Source: Saccoglossus kowalevskii (lineage: Eukaryota > Hemichordata > Enteropneusta > Harrimaniidae). From it: DNA of 62,295 bases. This document shows positions 1 to 12,710 of the stretch, piece by piece. A program made the position numbers and the translations under genes. The notes beneath the pieces are model-generated. The model had not been told where the DNA came from. It did no database searches and saw only the letters and a program-made list of their open reading frames with translations. Position 1 is the stretch's first letter, and each line of letters opens with the position of its first letter. The DNA lies in contig NW_003151793.1 of the NCBI RefSeq assembly GCF_000003605.2, positions 49,344-111,638 of the forward strand, written 5' to 3'.

Positions 1-3000
1 CAATTCGTTTCAAAATCTGGTCAAGGATGGCCGATTGACAGCCATCTGACTTTTTGGCCTTACTACTATATTTCCACAATTTATGAACCATTTTCATTCG
101 TATTTGGCACATACATCATACATATCAGTGTGTTTCATAATCAGATCAAAGATGGCTGAATAACGACTGTTTTTATTTTGGCCATATTACTATGACACGA
201 AACACATGTTTTGATGTAAATAAACAATCTGTTGTATACGCCACTTGGAACTCAAGTTTCAAGGACATGCTCGCGACAACCCCTCCGCTTTAATATGACG
301 AGCACAAAGAGAACTTAACAGGGACTGTGTCATTTTCAATGACTTGTTATAATATATATTTCATTTTACTACAAAACTACAACAGAGCTAGAGTTGTTCG
401 CGGTGAAACAGCCGCCTTGAAGTCGATGCAACTTCAACTAGCCATTTCTTACCTTGAAATAAAAAAAAAAAACTAAAAATTCGAAGAGCATTGGGGAAAA
501 ATATTAATAATCATTCTTATCAATCGCTTGCTTTATTTTATTCGAATCCATGAAATTCATGAGATTTTTGACATTTGTTGGCAACTTCCGCTCTAAAAAA
601 GATTGAAAATGTGGGTGTGGTTCTTTTGCGAGGTCCTGTTGATAATACGGACAAATATGGTTCTGTCACCCAGGTTGTGCTCCGATCATGTGACTTTCAG
701 CCAATCTATATTTGACGCTAATTGAAGAGTGGTCGTACCATCCAATTTCCGGCGTCGATTCACATGGTGTTTTTGTGCTGTAACAGGCTTCAAAATTATT
801 CGCTGAAAAACATCGGTATATTTTGACAAACGGATGGAATTTGACCTCAGTTCAAAAAGAAAATACTAGGCTCAGATACATTAGAGTCCACGGTTGGGAA
901 ATAAAGTAAACCAGAGAAGAGTCGATGATTTTCAGCCCTGAATCCTGAGTTATGAATTGTTCATCGACTGGCCACCAAATATTTATGGCTATAACTAAAT
1001 TTGACACGTTTTTTTAAGCCCAATAATTTATTCATACTTTTCAAGCTCTGTTCAATTTATTTAGGGCATGTGGCAGTTTTTAGTAGAAAATATTTTTTGT
1101 GGGAACACTTTTATGGTATAGACTGAACTCATTCAATGATAGTGACTTATTTTTGAAAATTGAATGTCAAATTTTACCAGACATGGACCGACGTGGATAT
1201 GATATCGTTATTTTTGGAATTAATCATTAATATTTCTTCGTTTCTCTGCTCTGTCAAAATGAGTTATCTATGCTTTTTTCACGTAACTGTCATTAAAATA
1301 ATAAAAAATAGTACATCTAGAACAAGCACCCAAAACATGTAACAAGAGGTCACACTTCAGTTGCTTTCACGATACAAGTGTAATACAACTTACTATTAGA
1401 TTTGAAGTGTCGTTCAGAATGTAATAATTGTTAATACTAGTTGTATGTTCACACTTTACTATCAAAACTACCATTTCGACCACCCATGTGCCAGTGATCC
1501 GTGTTTGGGCGAGCGATTAAAATGCGCTCGGTTTCCGGTCGGACAAGACCGCATTGTCGGAAATTAAGCGATAAGCGGTTGATGTAAAAGCGGAAGGTTG
1601 GGCGAAATGAGTACTGTATGCCCGGACTGTATGACCATGTTTCTCAGACGAAGTCTCAACTGACAATAATGCTGACAATGGACGTTAGATAAACATGCAT
1701 TGTTTGCGACGGAAAGCTTATCACCCGTTACATGTATATCAGAATTGTCAACAACGAGTATACAGATAAGATGTTATCATTTAAACCCTTCCAAAGATAA
1801 ACATTATGCAAATATCCTCGAAACGGCAGTTGTAGTCTTTTCTTTTAGCGTTTTAAAACACTAATTTAAGCAACGTTATTTCGCAATTTCGATCTTTTGT
1901 AAACCTGAGATGATGTGTCGAGGTCTAAAGTAACCGTTTTATCAATTTTTGAAAAATCAAGAAAAAAGTGAAAATTTCCCTTCTCGCTACCTTAAGACTC
2001 TTGTGACCCAATGTGTAAAATGGCTGCTGTTATATATAGTGTTTGCCGTCTTCACAGTTGCTCCATGAAAAACCTCCCCATGAATCTTAGAATATAGAAG
2101 TATAGAATAAGAAACCTGTCTCAAACCTAAAGTAGTACCTTTTCTAAACTGATACTGATATCCATGTTTTTTTGTTTATTATTGTTGAGTATAGTGCAGT
2201 ATAAATTGTTAATTTTTCTCAATTCTCCCTGATCTTAGATTTTCAAGTTAAGCCTAAACAGCATATTTACTGTATATACAATTTTAAATAAGACAGATTA
2301 ATGGCATAAACAATTGTCCCATGATTCCTTGGTTGAGTCCCATGGATTGGCCCCCCCCTTCTCTGAAGTTTTGTCTTCTTTCATTGGAACTGTAAGCAAA
2401 ATTTTTGTTATGGAGCAGACTCCTCAGCCTGGTTGAAATCCATGTATATCAATTACCTACTTTGTTTAAATGGGTTTATGTGGCCTCATTAATATGCATA
2501 AGTGTAATTTCTCAAGCACTGTTGCAGATAAGGACATGCAACTTGTGCTATAATAAAGTCATTTGTCAAGAAATATGACCTCATTAATATGCATAAATGT
2601 AATATTTAAGACAAAGACAAGTCTGTGGTCGGAATAAAACATACTTTAATGATTCTGCTTTATGTGAATTGCAGATATGCTTCTAATATAGTAAATACAG
2701 TGTTCCTTATTTGTACTTCATGCCTGCAATACCCTTAGCACATGGGAGTTCTTTCTAAGCTTTCTTTTGATTGAATGACTATGACTAACAATCGTTTTTT
2801 CCACAGCTTTTCCATCATGTACTATTGTAACATTTTGTATCTGTAGTAATTTGTGTTTACTATGTGATTATTACATGTCTGTTTCTGCAAGTACATTTTG
2901 TTATTTTATCTATCTTGACTAGTACTAGATCATGTGACCACCATTGAATGAATCAAAACAAGCAATTAAGAAATGCCACTGACTGGATGTTAATTTGTTT

Positions 3001-3010
3001 TATTTTTCAG
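1..3010. other. 5' flank / upstream intron of the zinc-finger gene; no coding exon recognised
   Basis: AT-rich sequence with many stops in all frames. Earlier exons of the zinc-finger gene must lie in this stretch or before the window, because the exon at 3011 begins inside a codon, but I could not pick one out. Two things stand out: the right end of a TTAA-flanked inverted-repeat element near 290, and a 25-bp direct repeat containing ATTAATATGCATAA at 2484-2508 and 2579-2603. Confidence 0.5.
270..293. mobile_element. Family 2 TTAA element, copy A, right end only
   Basis: GCGACAACCCCTCCGCTTTAA matches the right end of the element at 8548-8788. Further left (about 218-270), TAAATAAACAAT and GTTGTATACGCC resemble the inverted interior of copy C. 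No left end was found, so the copy is truncated or its outer part is too diverged. Confidence 0.45.
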
Positions 3011-5053
3011 ACGATGGTATTATCTACTTCAGAGAAGGGAGGGAGAGGGTGCAGTGTAAAACATGTGACAAATGGTTACTGAAACAGGACTTTGAAGAGC
3101 ATGAGAATATACATACGGGGAGCAAACCACATGAATGCAACGAATGTGGCAAAGGGTTTGCTCAAAAAGCTGGACTTGGTGTACACATGAAAAAGGTACT
3201 ATGCAGCTATCATGTTACCTTATTAATCCTCTTTTCTAAAAATGGAAATACAATCAGCTTGTACCTTTGCTTGATTCCATGGAAACATAGCTAACTCTTG
3301 TGGGAATTTGGGGGAATTTTGACAGTGTGAAGGGTTTACTAAAGTGAAAAAATTGATTGCAATTATGTCTTGTCACATGTCATTCTGGCGCCCTCTACAG
3401 GTGGAATATATGCATTATACATATATTTACTGTAAGTTTGGTCCTTTTGGTTTTTTTTCAAATTAAATACAGAAACAAGACTTAATAATGTACATGTACA
3501 CTTCAATCCAAATTTATCCGCCAATTATAACATGCATCAAGGCATGCCTGGGATGATTTCAGTCAAAGTTGATGTGAATATCACACATGTAGTCAGTGTA
3601 AGCATTGATGTTGGGATTTTGTCATCAATCTTCACTGGATTTTATTTTTGTTTACTTGACTGATTTAGTGCCCAAGATTCTCGACTCTAGAAAACATATT
3701 TTTAGCTCCGCTGTTCGTCGTTGTCAAACCGCAAGTACCTTGGATGGTTTTTTCTCAAATTTGTTCATATCATGTCAAAATCTCAAATTCTCTAATTTTG
3801 ATGAATATTTTTGTCATTTTTGGTAAAAAGTGATATTTTCAGCTTCTTGTTAAAAACCACAAGTCTGATTGCTTTGATATTACATATATAAGTAATACAA
3901 TATACATTAAATTTTATTATTTGGAACTAGGTTTCATGACTAGATAGTCAAGTTTAGAGAGTTTTTTATCGGATAGGCCCCAAGTCGAACTTGACCTCAA
4001 AATTTAAAATCTCTAAAAAGTTGCTCAAGCATGTGCACTGAAAAAAAAAGTTTATGCTTTAAAGTAGAAGCCTACTCATGAATGCAAAAACCCAGTATTT
4101 ATTCATTTTCCAATAAATTATACTAAAGGGCATTATAAGGATATTGAATTAAAAAAAAAGTTCGGGGTCACCAGCTTAATTTTCAAGAAAATTATGGTTG
4201 TATTTTAGTGGATAGTGGCAATTTTGGCAGTATTATAATGTTTTACCGTAGGTTCGGAATTTATGGCAGAGATACGTCATATCTCAATTTGTAGCCTGGT
4301 GACATAGGCTAGAAAAATCATACATTGTTTAATGGTGGGGTACTTATTGTTGTCTTAAAATATTTTAAAAAATCTTAAAAAATCTGGGTTTTAAAAAATA
4401 TCCAAAAATGCAATTAACATTGTGTTCCATGGAATTGTTCTAAAAATAGCGATTTTTGTAAAATAATAGAACAAGTTTCTCAAAATATGTCACTGTAACA
4501 CACAATAGAATGCCATTTAGTGGTGCCATGGGACAGTAACTTCATGATTTTACTTGATAGACCAATGAACGCTCATGCGATTTCTGACCAACGTCTCCAA
4601 AATTAGGAGTAGGATTCTCCCTTAAATATAAGATCAAAAAGCAGAATAATTGAAGAAGACCTGATTGAAATCTTCAAAAACTTACAATTAAATAAATATG
4701 CTTAACTTACTTTAAATTATTTCTTTCAGTCACATTCAGATGAGAAAAACTATAAGTGTGATATTTGCACAAAAGCTTTCAAACTGAAGAGTTACCTCAG
4801 GCAACACATGGTGACCCATTCAGCTGAAAAACCCCACGAGTGCTCGGTATGCGGCAAGCGATTCACTCGAAAAGCATTTATGAAGAAACATGAAAAACGT
4901 CACATCGATTCCAAAGACGGGAGCAAGGATGATGTAAAGGACGAAGTGGAGGAGGGAGAAATGAAGAAAAGTGATGACGAAAAAGATGATAAGTCAGAAG
5001 ATGGTAAAGAGGAGAGCGATGTGGATACCAAGAAGGAGGAGGAAGATTTGTAG
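3011..5053 (+). CDS. C2H2 zinc-finger protein, 3' part (two exons: 3011-3195 and 4730-5053)
   Basis: This is the C-terminal part of a C2H2 zinc-finger protein, probably a nuclear nucleic-acid-binding regulator. Exon 3011-3195 follows a TTTTTCAG acceptor and ends at AAG|GTACTA. Exon 4730-5053 follows TTTCTTTCAG and ends in TAG. Joining them keeps the frame and rebuilds finger 2 across the junction (C-x2-C-x12-H-x4-H), which is strong support for the splice. Fingers 3 and 4 are canonical (CDIC...H-x3-H, CSVC...H-x3-H), with linkers close to TGEKPY/HEC. The first finger (CKTC...HENIH) has 11 instead of 12 residues between the second Cys and the first His and lacks the usual core Phe, so it may be degenerate. 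After finger 4 comes a roughly 50-residue tail of alternating Lys and Asp/Glu with no further domain. At least 168 residues are present and the N-terminus is missing. The family is certain; the orthologue is not recognisable. Confidence 0.85.
3196..4729 (+). other. Intron between the two zinc-finger exons
   Basis: A 1,534-base GT-AG intron. ORFs inside it are short, AT-rich and unlike any family I know. No repeat element or RNA gene recognised. Confidence 0.7.
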
Positions 5054-5808
5054 TTGTTTATTTAGAGAAAGAATCTGTAAATTATTTAAATAACATTTAA
5101 TATAACAGGATGGGTTGTTATCTTTTTTTTATAAAAAAAAATATAGGAAACGCAGTTATTTCATCAATATCTGTGGCAAATGTTACATCTTGTAATAACT
5201 CTTGTTGCTAGGACACAAGTCAGCAAATTAGTATTTAGAAAACAACAATTATGGAATCCAATAATCTTGTGTATGGTATTATCCCAGGCAATGAATCACT
5301 ATATATATATATATCATGTATATACAATTATTGCCCCACAATGTCTTGTGTGATAAACATTTTTAATTGCTGTGAACATTTCAGCAACAGCATTTTGTGA
5401 GAAAATTGTGGGGATCAATTTATTATTATTTTTCTAGAATAGACTTTTTGATTTTTTTAGTGTACAAAAAGTGCTTCATGTTGATTGCACTGTTTTAGCC
5501 AACACTTCTACACATTTTTAATCTACACTTCTTTCTTTTAAATTCCAGTATCATTTGTCTTTCCAGGCTTTTTGCTTTAATAACTTTGGTTCTTTTTGTT
5601 TTGTCAGCAATGTGGAACTGTAGCAGTGCCTTTCATTTTGAACTATACATCATCATTCACTGTACGATGTTGTCTGTGGTATCAGTGTGGACCAGGCTTT
5701 TAGCCAGCCACCTGTCTGTCATTTTTGAGAGGTACAACAATTCATTTGACAGGCAAAATGTCTACAAACCTGTCCAGTTTTTATTGAAAATTGCCAGTAA
5801 ATGACAAA

Positions 5809-6022
5809 TTACTGTAGAATACTTTATTTTCGCTTGGAATTTATTTTCGCTATTTTCGCTGAAGACATGATACCGTGAAAATAAAATCCAGCGAATATAC
5901 TTTTTTTCCTATATTTTACATTAAACTCATCAAAAATCAGTGAAAATAAATTCCAAGCAAAACGCCCAAAAAACCTTTTCAGTGAAAATTAATTCCAGCG
6001 AAAATAAAGTATTCCACAGTAA
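5809..6022. mobile_element. MITE-like element, family 1, copy 1 (about 214 bp)
   Basis: The left end (TTACTGTAGAATACTTTATT...) and the reverse complement of the right end (TTACTGTGGAATACTTTATT...) match over roughly 30 bases with one or two differences. The interior is AT-rich with repeated GTGAAAATAAAWTCCA motifs and has no ORF. A TA dinucleotide at each edge would fit a Tc1/mariner-type target duplication, but the exact boundary is ambiguous. Related copies lie at 7462-7668 and near 30520-30695. Confidence 0.75.
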
Positions 6023-6965
6023 CCAAAAATATTTAGCCAAAAATTGATTATAAGTCTGTGGTTACAGGCTTGGGACTATAATTTTTCATTTCGATAAAGT
6101 TTTCAGACAGGCACTTTCTCTGGCTATAACCCTGGTGTCAACATCCACTGTGTTTTTATGCCTGTCAGTGCTGATCCATTTCACGTTTTTATGTACGTCA
6201 TTGGCTGCAATGTTCGTTTTCACAAATGGCATAGTAAATCAAGATTTTGATAATTATTTTTTTAAGCTGATCTTTTGTAGCATATTCAATCAAACATTTG
6301 AATCAAAGTTGGTGACCAGTAATTTCATAGTCTACAAACTATTTGCCTTCCCCCAAAGAAAGCAAACATTAAAAAAAAAGTTATCAAAAAAAAAAAAAAT
6401 TATCGTATCAAGAAAAAGTAATTTGAACTTTCTATGTTTGTTTTTGCTTCATGTTATCTTCCTATTAATCTGGTGGTTATTCACAAAACTGACCAGAGAA
6501 TATGTATTTGCCAATTTTTTTTTTAATTTTTGTATTTAAAAAAAATATGTGTTATAATTGTATCTGTAAACTTGACTGTAATGGTGAATGTGAATGGCGA
6601 AGGCTTATGTAAATCAATTTTGCCTGCAGAAAGTCTTAGAAGATGACAGAATCACTGAAAGAGAGGATATTTCTCTTGATTGTTGCTTCATTATCATATT
6701 ATTATGACTTTTACTCTAGATTAGGATTTCTAAAAAAAAAAACAATCTTACGATGTTATTGTACATGAATTTGTTACTTTCCAACTTCATGGGGCTATTA
6801 GACTCTCAGTATACTTTCAGTGTTTAATATATTTTTATTTTTTAAACTGTCAGTGTAGGCGCAGTAATTGGTAAATAGTTTGTAACAGTATCTAATTTCT
6901 CATGGATTTTTTTAGTGATTTAGACAAATATTTTACAAATTAGCATTAGTACTTGTTGCCACAGT

Positions 6966-6971
6966 AATAAA
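6966..6971 (+). terminator. Poly(A) signal AATAAA, zinc-finger gene
   Basis: AATAAA followed by a T/GT-rich stretch (GTGTATGTTTTTTAT), the usual layout of a polyadenylation site. Confidence 0.45.
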
Positions 6972-6995
6972 GTGTATGTTTTTTATATAAAAATT

Positions 6996-8547
6996 ATTTT
7001 GTGAGCAGATTTTCATGCATGTATTACATGCTTTCAAACCCCATATGACCCCTATTTCCTTTGAAATGGCAAGGCTTATTAATAGAAAACTCAAGAGTGA
7101 TCACATTAAAAGAACTGTCAGAGGTGGGAAAGGTTAATATTATGTTCCACTGATTTCTGACAGTCAAATTATTTCACATATCTTGTGAACAAACAATATT
7201 ATTTCACCAACAGCATTTTTCTTTTGCTCATTGCTGCATTTTTTCCCCTGTTCTATTTTCCTGTATGTAGCTGTTCTGTTTTTATATACAGTCAAACAAA
7301 ACAATGAGACAAGCAGCACTCCTACCCAGGTCTGTTTACTTGTGATATGAACCATGCAATAAACAAACTGACTTCTTGCTCAAAACAAAAATGTGTCATT
7401 GTTTTTTTGTTTTTTTTTCTCCCCAATTTGTGTCTGGTAATTGATTAGAATGGCTTGCGACTACTGTGAAATACTTTATTTTAGCTGCAATTAATTTTCA
7501 CTGAATAACTTTTTGGGTGTTTTGTATAGAATTTATTTTCGCTGATTTTCAAGTTGATGAGTTGAATGTAAAACATAGGAAAAAAGGTATATTCGCTAGA
7601 TTTTAGTTTCAATGAATCATTCTTTCAGAGAAAATTAATTCCAAGCGAAATTAAAGTATTTTACAATATTGGGAGTGGATTGGTTGATGTGATTTACACA
7701 GACACTGTTGTTTTTTTTTGAACAGTTGATTGTATAAAAAAAAAAAAAAAACGCAAAGATGTCAGATTGCTATAATGTTCTCCAGAACTAACTAACTAAT
7801 TAATAAATGTTAGGCTGGTTCTATCTGGTGTAACTGCTATTCAAGACCATAAATACCAGTATAGGCATACAAATGAAAATATATTTTTACCTCCATTGTA
7901 TAGGGAATAGCTGAAGGTGGAGTTTCATTTACATGATGCTCACTAGATGTGAATAATATCTGTCAACATTTGGGGGGGGGGTCGTGACGTAGCTCCATCT
8001 TTGAGAATAGCTACTCTAACCACAGGACTGTGCCCTAAACGAATCCTACCTAGGGCATTATGGGTACTGACTCCTCGAATTCCAAAACTTGAAACCTCGG
8101 CAAGCTCAACGTGCTTAACACTCGGCGTGATTTGCATAAACTGATGGATATCTTGTGATTTTATTCAACGCCGCGTGACCGGCTCTCCTCTAATCAGCAT
8201 ACTATAATATGAGTGATGACAATATACTAAGTTACGCGTCCGTCCGTAAAACGCCAAACGGACGTGTTTGAACGTTTTACCTACCTATTTATGTAGGAGC
8301 GCTGTCAGCACAAGTTGGAAATGTAATCCTACCACTGAACGCGTAAACGTTCGCAAAGCGCGCAACGCGCGGGCTGTCTTCTCTCGTTAAATTATAATTA
8401 CAAAAAGGGAAAGTTTTATAATAATAGAAGGAAGTACCGTAATGCATACACATTCGCTATTCGTCGGTCAATACGATCACCGTATTAAACCTCGATAACA
8501 TCGGGAACACTTTTATTATTTATATACAGATATGCGAGGCTCCAACC
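6996..8547. other. Intergenic, no gene recognised
   Basis: Contains the second family-1 MITE (7462-7668) and, at about 7980-8150, a segment whose reverse complement resembles one at 23120-23345. The ORFs here are short and lack recognisable domains. Confidence 0.5.
7462..7668. mobile_element. MITE-like element, family 1, copy 2 (about 207 bp)
   Basis: Left end TACTGTGAAATACTTTATTT and, inverted, right end TATTGTAAAATACTTTAATT; both continue into ...GCTxGxAATTAATTTTC. It shares the same inner blocks (AATTTATTTTCGCT, GAAAATTAATTCCAAGCG) as the copy at 5809 but has diverged at many positions, so it is an older insertion. Confidence 0.7.
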
Positions 8548-8788
8548 TTAAAGCGGGGGAGTCGTCACCTGTGCATGCGTCAGATGGCCATAGTGTGTCA
8601 TTGGCTGGTCCCCGCCTCTACGCGCAAGCTCAGTCGGGTCACGTGATCTTACGCACAGTTCAGCGAAAGCGTGTCATTGTTTACAAACAAGCGTCTATCC
8701 ATGAGCCTTTGCGTCTTTAGCGTGTGTTGTTCTTGTCGCCTGGGACTCAATTCCCGTGCGTGCGTAGGTGACGACCCTCCCGCTTTAA
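8548..8788. mobile_element. TTAA-bounded MITE-like element, family 2, copy B (about 241 bp)
   Basis: Left end TTAAAGCGGGGGAGTCGTCA and, inverted, right end TTAAAGCGGGAGGGTCGTCA match almost fully for about 25 bases, then continue into similar GTGCGT/ATGCGT blocks. TTAA at both edges is compatible with TTAA-targeting transposons of the piggyBac kind, although the inner ends are not the classic piggyBac CCC. GC-rich compared with its surroundings; no transposase. Confidence 0.7.
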
Positions 8789-9557
8789 GTGAAAATCACG
8801 GCCTGGGATGCAAAATTCCTCAAAAAACCCACCGCTTGAAACAAATTCTCAGGAAAAACCTATTCCTTGAAACAAATTCTCAAGAAATTAAAACGCACTT
8901 TATAAATTTCGTGGGTGCCTCACATACCCACTGGTAGGTTTCTACTAGGGACCCCCAGGTTGAAAATAAAATAAATCTGTTTTCGTACAGTTCTGTTGTT
9001 ACGATTCTGTTGAGACTACAAACTTTCAAACCATAAAACGGTTTTGACAACTTCCTAATTTAAAACAATTATTAGCTGTGAGCTTCGGTGTATATGAAAA
9101 TTTTAATATATCCCTTAGTTGCAGTTGCAATAATTGTTTTATTGTCCTTTTTTGTATGAGCAGTGCCCGCAACGGTGGCTTTGTGACATACTAGTTTACA
9201 TAGCGCTCGAAGCAAATTATTTTGTTCGGTTACATTGTCTGTCATTTGGGATTTAGCAAATCTCTCAAATCAATCGGTTTCCCATATACGTCAAGTCATC
9301 ACTCCAGGTCTCAAACGGACTTTTTGTACATGGGCAAGCTATTAATGGTTGCATTACTGTAAAATGATTATTTTCCCCGATGTTTGCCCAATTTGATGAT
9401 TTGACGGCACACGTCAGGGTGAGAACGAAACTCGTGGGCTTAAAATGTTCACTGCTACAACATTTCTTTTTTTTTTTTTTTTTCGGCTTGTGTGTTACGA
9501 AATTAAAGCATTCAAGAATGTTCAAAGTACATGTTACTTTGGCCAACCATAGTAATA

Positions 9558-9692
9558 TTAAAGGGCGGCAGTCGCCGTGCCGCGTCCTGTTCGATATGGG
9601 ACTCATAGCGACGTATACAACGCATGTAAAATACATTGTTTATTTATACATGAAATTCGAACACGCGCTGCCCGACGACCACCGCGCTTTAA
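9558..9692. mobile_element. Family 2 TTAA element, copy C (about 135 bp)
   Basis: Left TTAAAGGGCGGCAGTCGCCG and inverted right TTAAAGCGCGGTGGTCGTCG form imperfect terminal inverted repeats with TTAA at both edges. In the reverse complement its interior (TAAATAAACAAT...GTTGTATACG) resembles copy A. It is shorter than copy B, so probably an internal deletion derivative. Confidence 0.55.
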
Positions 9693-9720
9693 CTAATCTC
9701 ATTATTTGCATATACATATT

Positions 9721-10347
9721 GTGTGAAAGAATCATACATAGACATGGAATTGACCAACCATAATGTTCGCCATCCTCAACATTTACATATATGTACTTGG
9801 TCAGTGTGAAAGAATCATACATAGACATGGAATTGACCAACCATAATGTTCGCCATCCTCAACATTTACATATATGTACTTGGTCAGTGTGAAAGAATCA
9901 TACATAGACATGGAATTGACCAACCATAATGTTCGCCATCCTCAACATTTACATATATGTACTTGGTCAGTGTGAAAGAATCATACATAGACATGGAATT
10001 GACCAACCATAATGTTCGCCATCCTCAACATTTACATATATGTACTTGGTCAGTGTGAAATAATCATACATAGACATGGAATTGACCAACCATAATGTTC
10101 ACCATTCTCAACATTTACATATATGTACTTGGTCAGTGTGAAAGAATCATACATAGACATGGAATTGACAAACCATAATGTTCACCACCCTCAACATTTA
10201 CATATATGTACTTGGTCAGTGTGAAAGAATCATACATAGACATGGAATTGACAAACCATAATGTTCACCACCCTCAACATTTACATATATGTACTTGGTC
10301 AGTGTGAAAGAATCATACATAGACATGGAATTGACCAACCATAATGT
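9721..10347. repeat. 83-bp minisatellite, about 7.5 head-to-tail copies
   Basis: Units start at 9721, 9804, 9887, 9970, 10053, 10136, 10219 and 10302 with GTGTGAAAGAATCATACATA; the last stops after 46 bases. Copies 1-4 are nearly identical. Copy 5 carries GAAATAATC and TTCACCATTC, and copies 6 and 7 share ACAAACC and TTCACCACCC. The variants cluster by position, the mark of recent unequal exchange. The unit length is not a multiple of three and no long ORF runs through it. There are no unique spacers, so it is not a CRISPR array. Confidence 0.95.
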
Positions 10348-12700
10348 ACTTAAAAATGTTCGTTTGAATGTATCTTTCAAAATTTGACTGAAAAATCATC
10401 TAATTTTCCAGCTCTGAAGTTCTATTTTTTTCATCGAGTGGCCTAAGTGATTACCTAATTAAGTAACGTGTTCCTTGAGGAATAACTTGTTTTTCAATTA
10501 CCACCATCATGATGTAACCAACACACTCCAGTTTATTAGTCACAAATAAAACAATGTTATCGAAGATAGAAGTGTCTTCGCAGAGATGCTGAGTTGTTCG
10601 AGTTACGGACATCGACCACGCCCATATTTTAGAGACCACGCCCACTTTCGCGAAACCACGCCAAAATTGTAACTCGATGTTCAATTAACAGATCTTATGG
10701 GTGTTACGGGTAATATAAATTTTTGTTTTTCTTGAACGTCCACATTTAGTAATTCGAATTTTAATTTAACAGTTAACCGAACTTCGAGTGAAAAGAAAAA
10801 AAATCGTGCATGAAATGATTGTGTTTGTCGTTCACTTGACCACATAGTGGCGCTCTACTGCATGTAATGGTCATTCGTGACTATGAAAAGGTTTTGAATC
10901 AAATCAAATTCACTGATATCAAATACCCGAGAGTCACGTCATAAATTATGTTTTTGTAAACCTACTTTTGATGGACAGATATTTGTTCTTATCATGCAAA
11001 AGGCTGCTGGGATCAAAAAGACACATACAAAAGCTGTTACCATGGAAACTATGGATATTCGTCAGATTAATGGGGTATTGGTTCATTTGGGTTAACGTGA
11101 AAAATGAGCAGTTGACAAAACAAGCGCTTGCAGATGTTGCCAAAGGTGTCGTCTGCTACTACGGTGGCCCGGAAATGCAAGGTTGTGGCCATAAAACAGC
11201 TCACATATTAATATAAATATATTATACAAAACAGGGAAAGTAGTTCTGATTTGTTTCATTATTGTTTAAAAACCACTTATTTTTGTTTTCGTAAGAAATA
11301 TCAATATTGTAGTTTCAGTGCAAGAGTATTTTAGGCACGAACATATCCTTCAATTACAATGTTGTTTGCGTTGGTGAGGAGAATAAATGTAATTCTGGAA
11401 ATGACCACTACAAGTGATGTCACATCTACTCTCCATGTGTATATATTCAATGTTACGTTATATGCAACAGGTGTTTTGAATTCCGTTTTTATTTTATTTT
11501 CTACCTTAATATAACGATAGCAAATACCGCTCTTTCATGTGGGCAATATTATGGCAATTGATATAGTGGATTTTCAGTGATTTTTGGTAAACGATTCCCT
11601 GCACATTTTGGTCACCACGACTGTCCTGAGAAGAAACTATACCCGTCAAAGGATTCGCTGGTGACACGTGGAAACGTAATCAGTACTCCTGCGAATTGCG
11701 CAAACTGGATGCTATTTTAATTGGCTGAATTGGCGTCTTTGTGGTTGATAAATAATGCAATCTAAAGGCGTATTCATTGTTGTGCGTAACAGCTGTCCGC
11801 ACAATATTGATGACGTTGTTCGATGTGTCGTATAGTGCACTCCAATGGCGCATGTCCAAGGGACGGTAATATGTTCTGCAAATGATCGCGAAACAATATA
11901 TATGGAAATTGGGCGCGGAAGAATGTCTGTGTTCATGTCCCGATAGAGTCTTGTAAATGGAATAACTTTTGTAACGACTGCGAGGAAGCATATCCGTGAG
12001 TGTTGTTCAAATCACGTTGAAAACAAAACAAATGTGGTGGAACGTGAAATGACAATCCTGTTTAAGCTAAATATCCGGTCAACATGTTAAAAATCACGTC
12101 ATATAAGATTTAAACATTATGAACATTAAACGATATTATGGTCCCCTAAGATGGCAGTGGAGTTGGAGGGGGGGCATTATAGTGCTTCGGTAACGGTTTG
12201 TAACTAATCAGCGTGTGTACGTCTCAAAACATAATACTGATTTTCGTAATAATATGTCAACGTGGCTCATGCGATGTTATTTCAACAGAACATCTGACAC
12301 CTAAATGCCAAGCAGTGTGAATGGTTGATTGAATTTCCCCTTAAAAAATCATACTGATAAACAATATAATTTATATATGTATATTAAAAATGTCAATATA
12401 ATTACACATTTGTTCATAAAAAATAACTGAATTTGAAATGAATACTTTTACAATTTGGTCGTGATGAAAAGGCGTGTGCAATGATCGGTAATTTTGTAAG
12501 AGGTGTGAAAACATGGTTCCCGGGACTCTCGCCAGTCTACGTCACAGCCTGACACCTTTCACCGAATAGTGCAATGGACAACTACGAAAGAAAGTCACTA
12601 ATGAAGTGCGAACGATTCTCTCCAAGAGTATATTAAGTTGCGAATACGTCACGAGGTCAGAGGTTACCGGTGGCGCATCTGGTGCCCGACTAGTGAATGA
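10348..12700. other. Intergenic / upstream region of the LARGE-like gene
   Basis: No exon of a known family. The ORFs at 10968-11216 (+) and 11680-11991 (-) are open but have no domain I recognise. Conserved promoter features appear only at the right edge, near 12711. Confidence 0.5.
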
Positions 12701-12710
12701 CAATCCGACC

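Larger units (their letters stand above)
5054..6995 (+). other. Probable 3'UTR of the zinc-finger gene, with a MITE insertion
   Basis: Sequence after the TAG stop has no coding signal. The first well-placed poly(A) signal I see on this strand is AATAAA at 6966-6971, giving a long 3'UTR of about 1.9 kb that would include the inverted-repeat element at 5809-6022. An earlier cryptic site cannot be excluded. Confidence 0.45.

Noticed and set aside
9721-10347. CRISPR-like array
   Set aside because: Units are 83 bases head to tail with no unique spacers, and the genome is eukaryotic; it is a minisatellite.
10968-11216. 82-codon ORF with KNEQLTKQALADVAKG
   Set aside because: Looks superficially protein-like but has no known motif, promoter or splice context.
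11680-11991. 103-codon minus-strand ORF
   Set aside because: No recognisable domain, and overlapping frames are equally open.
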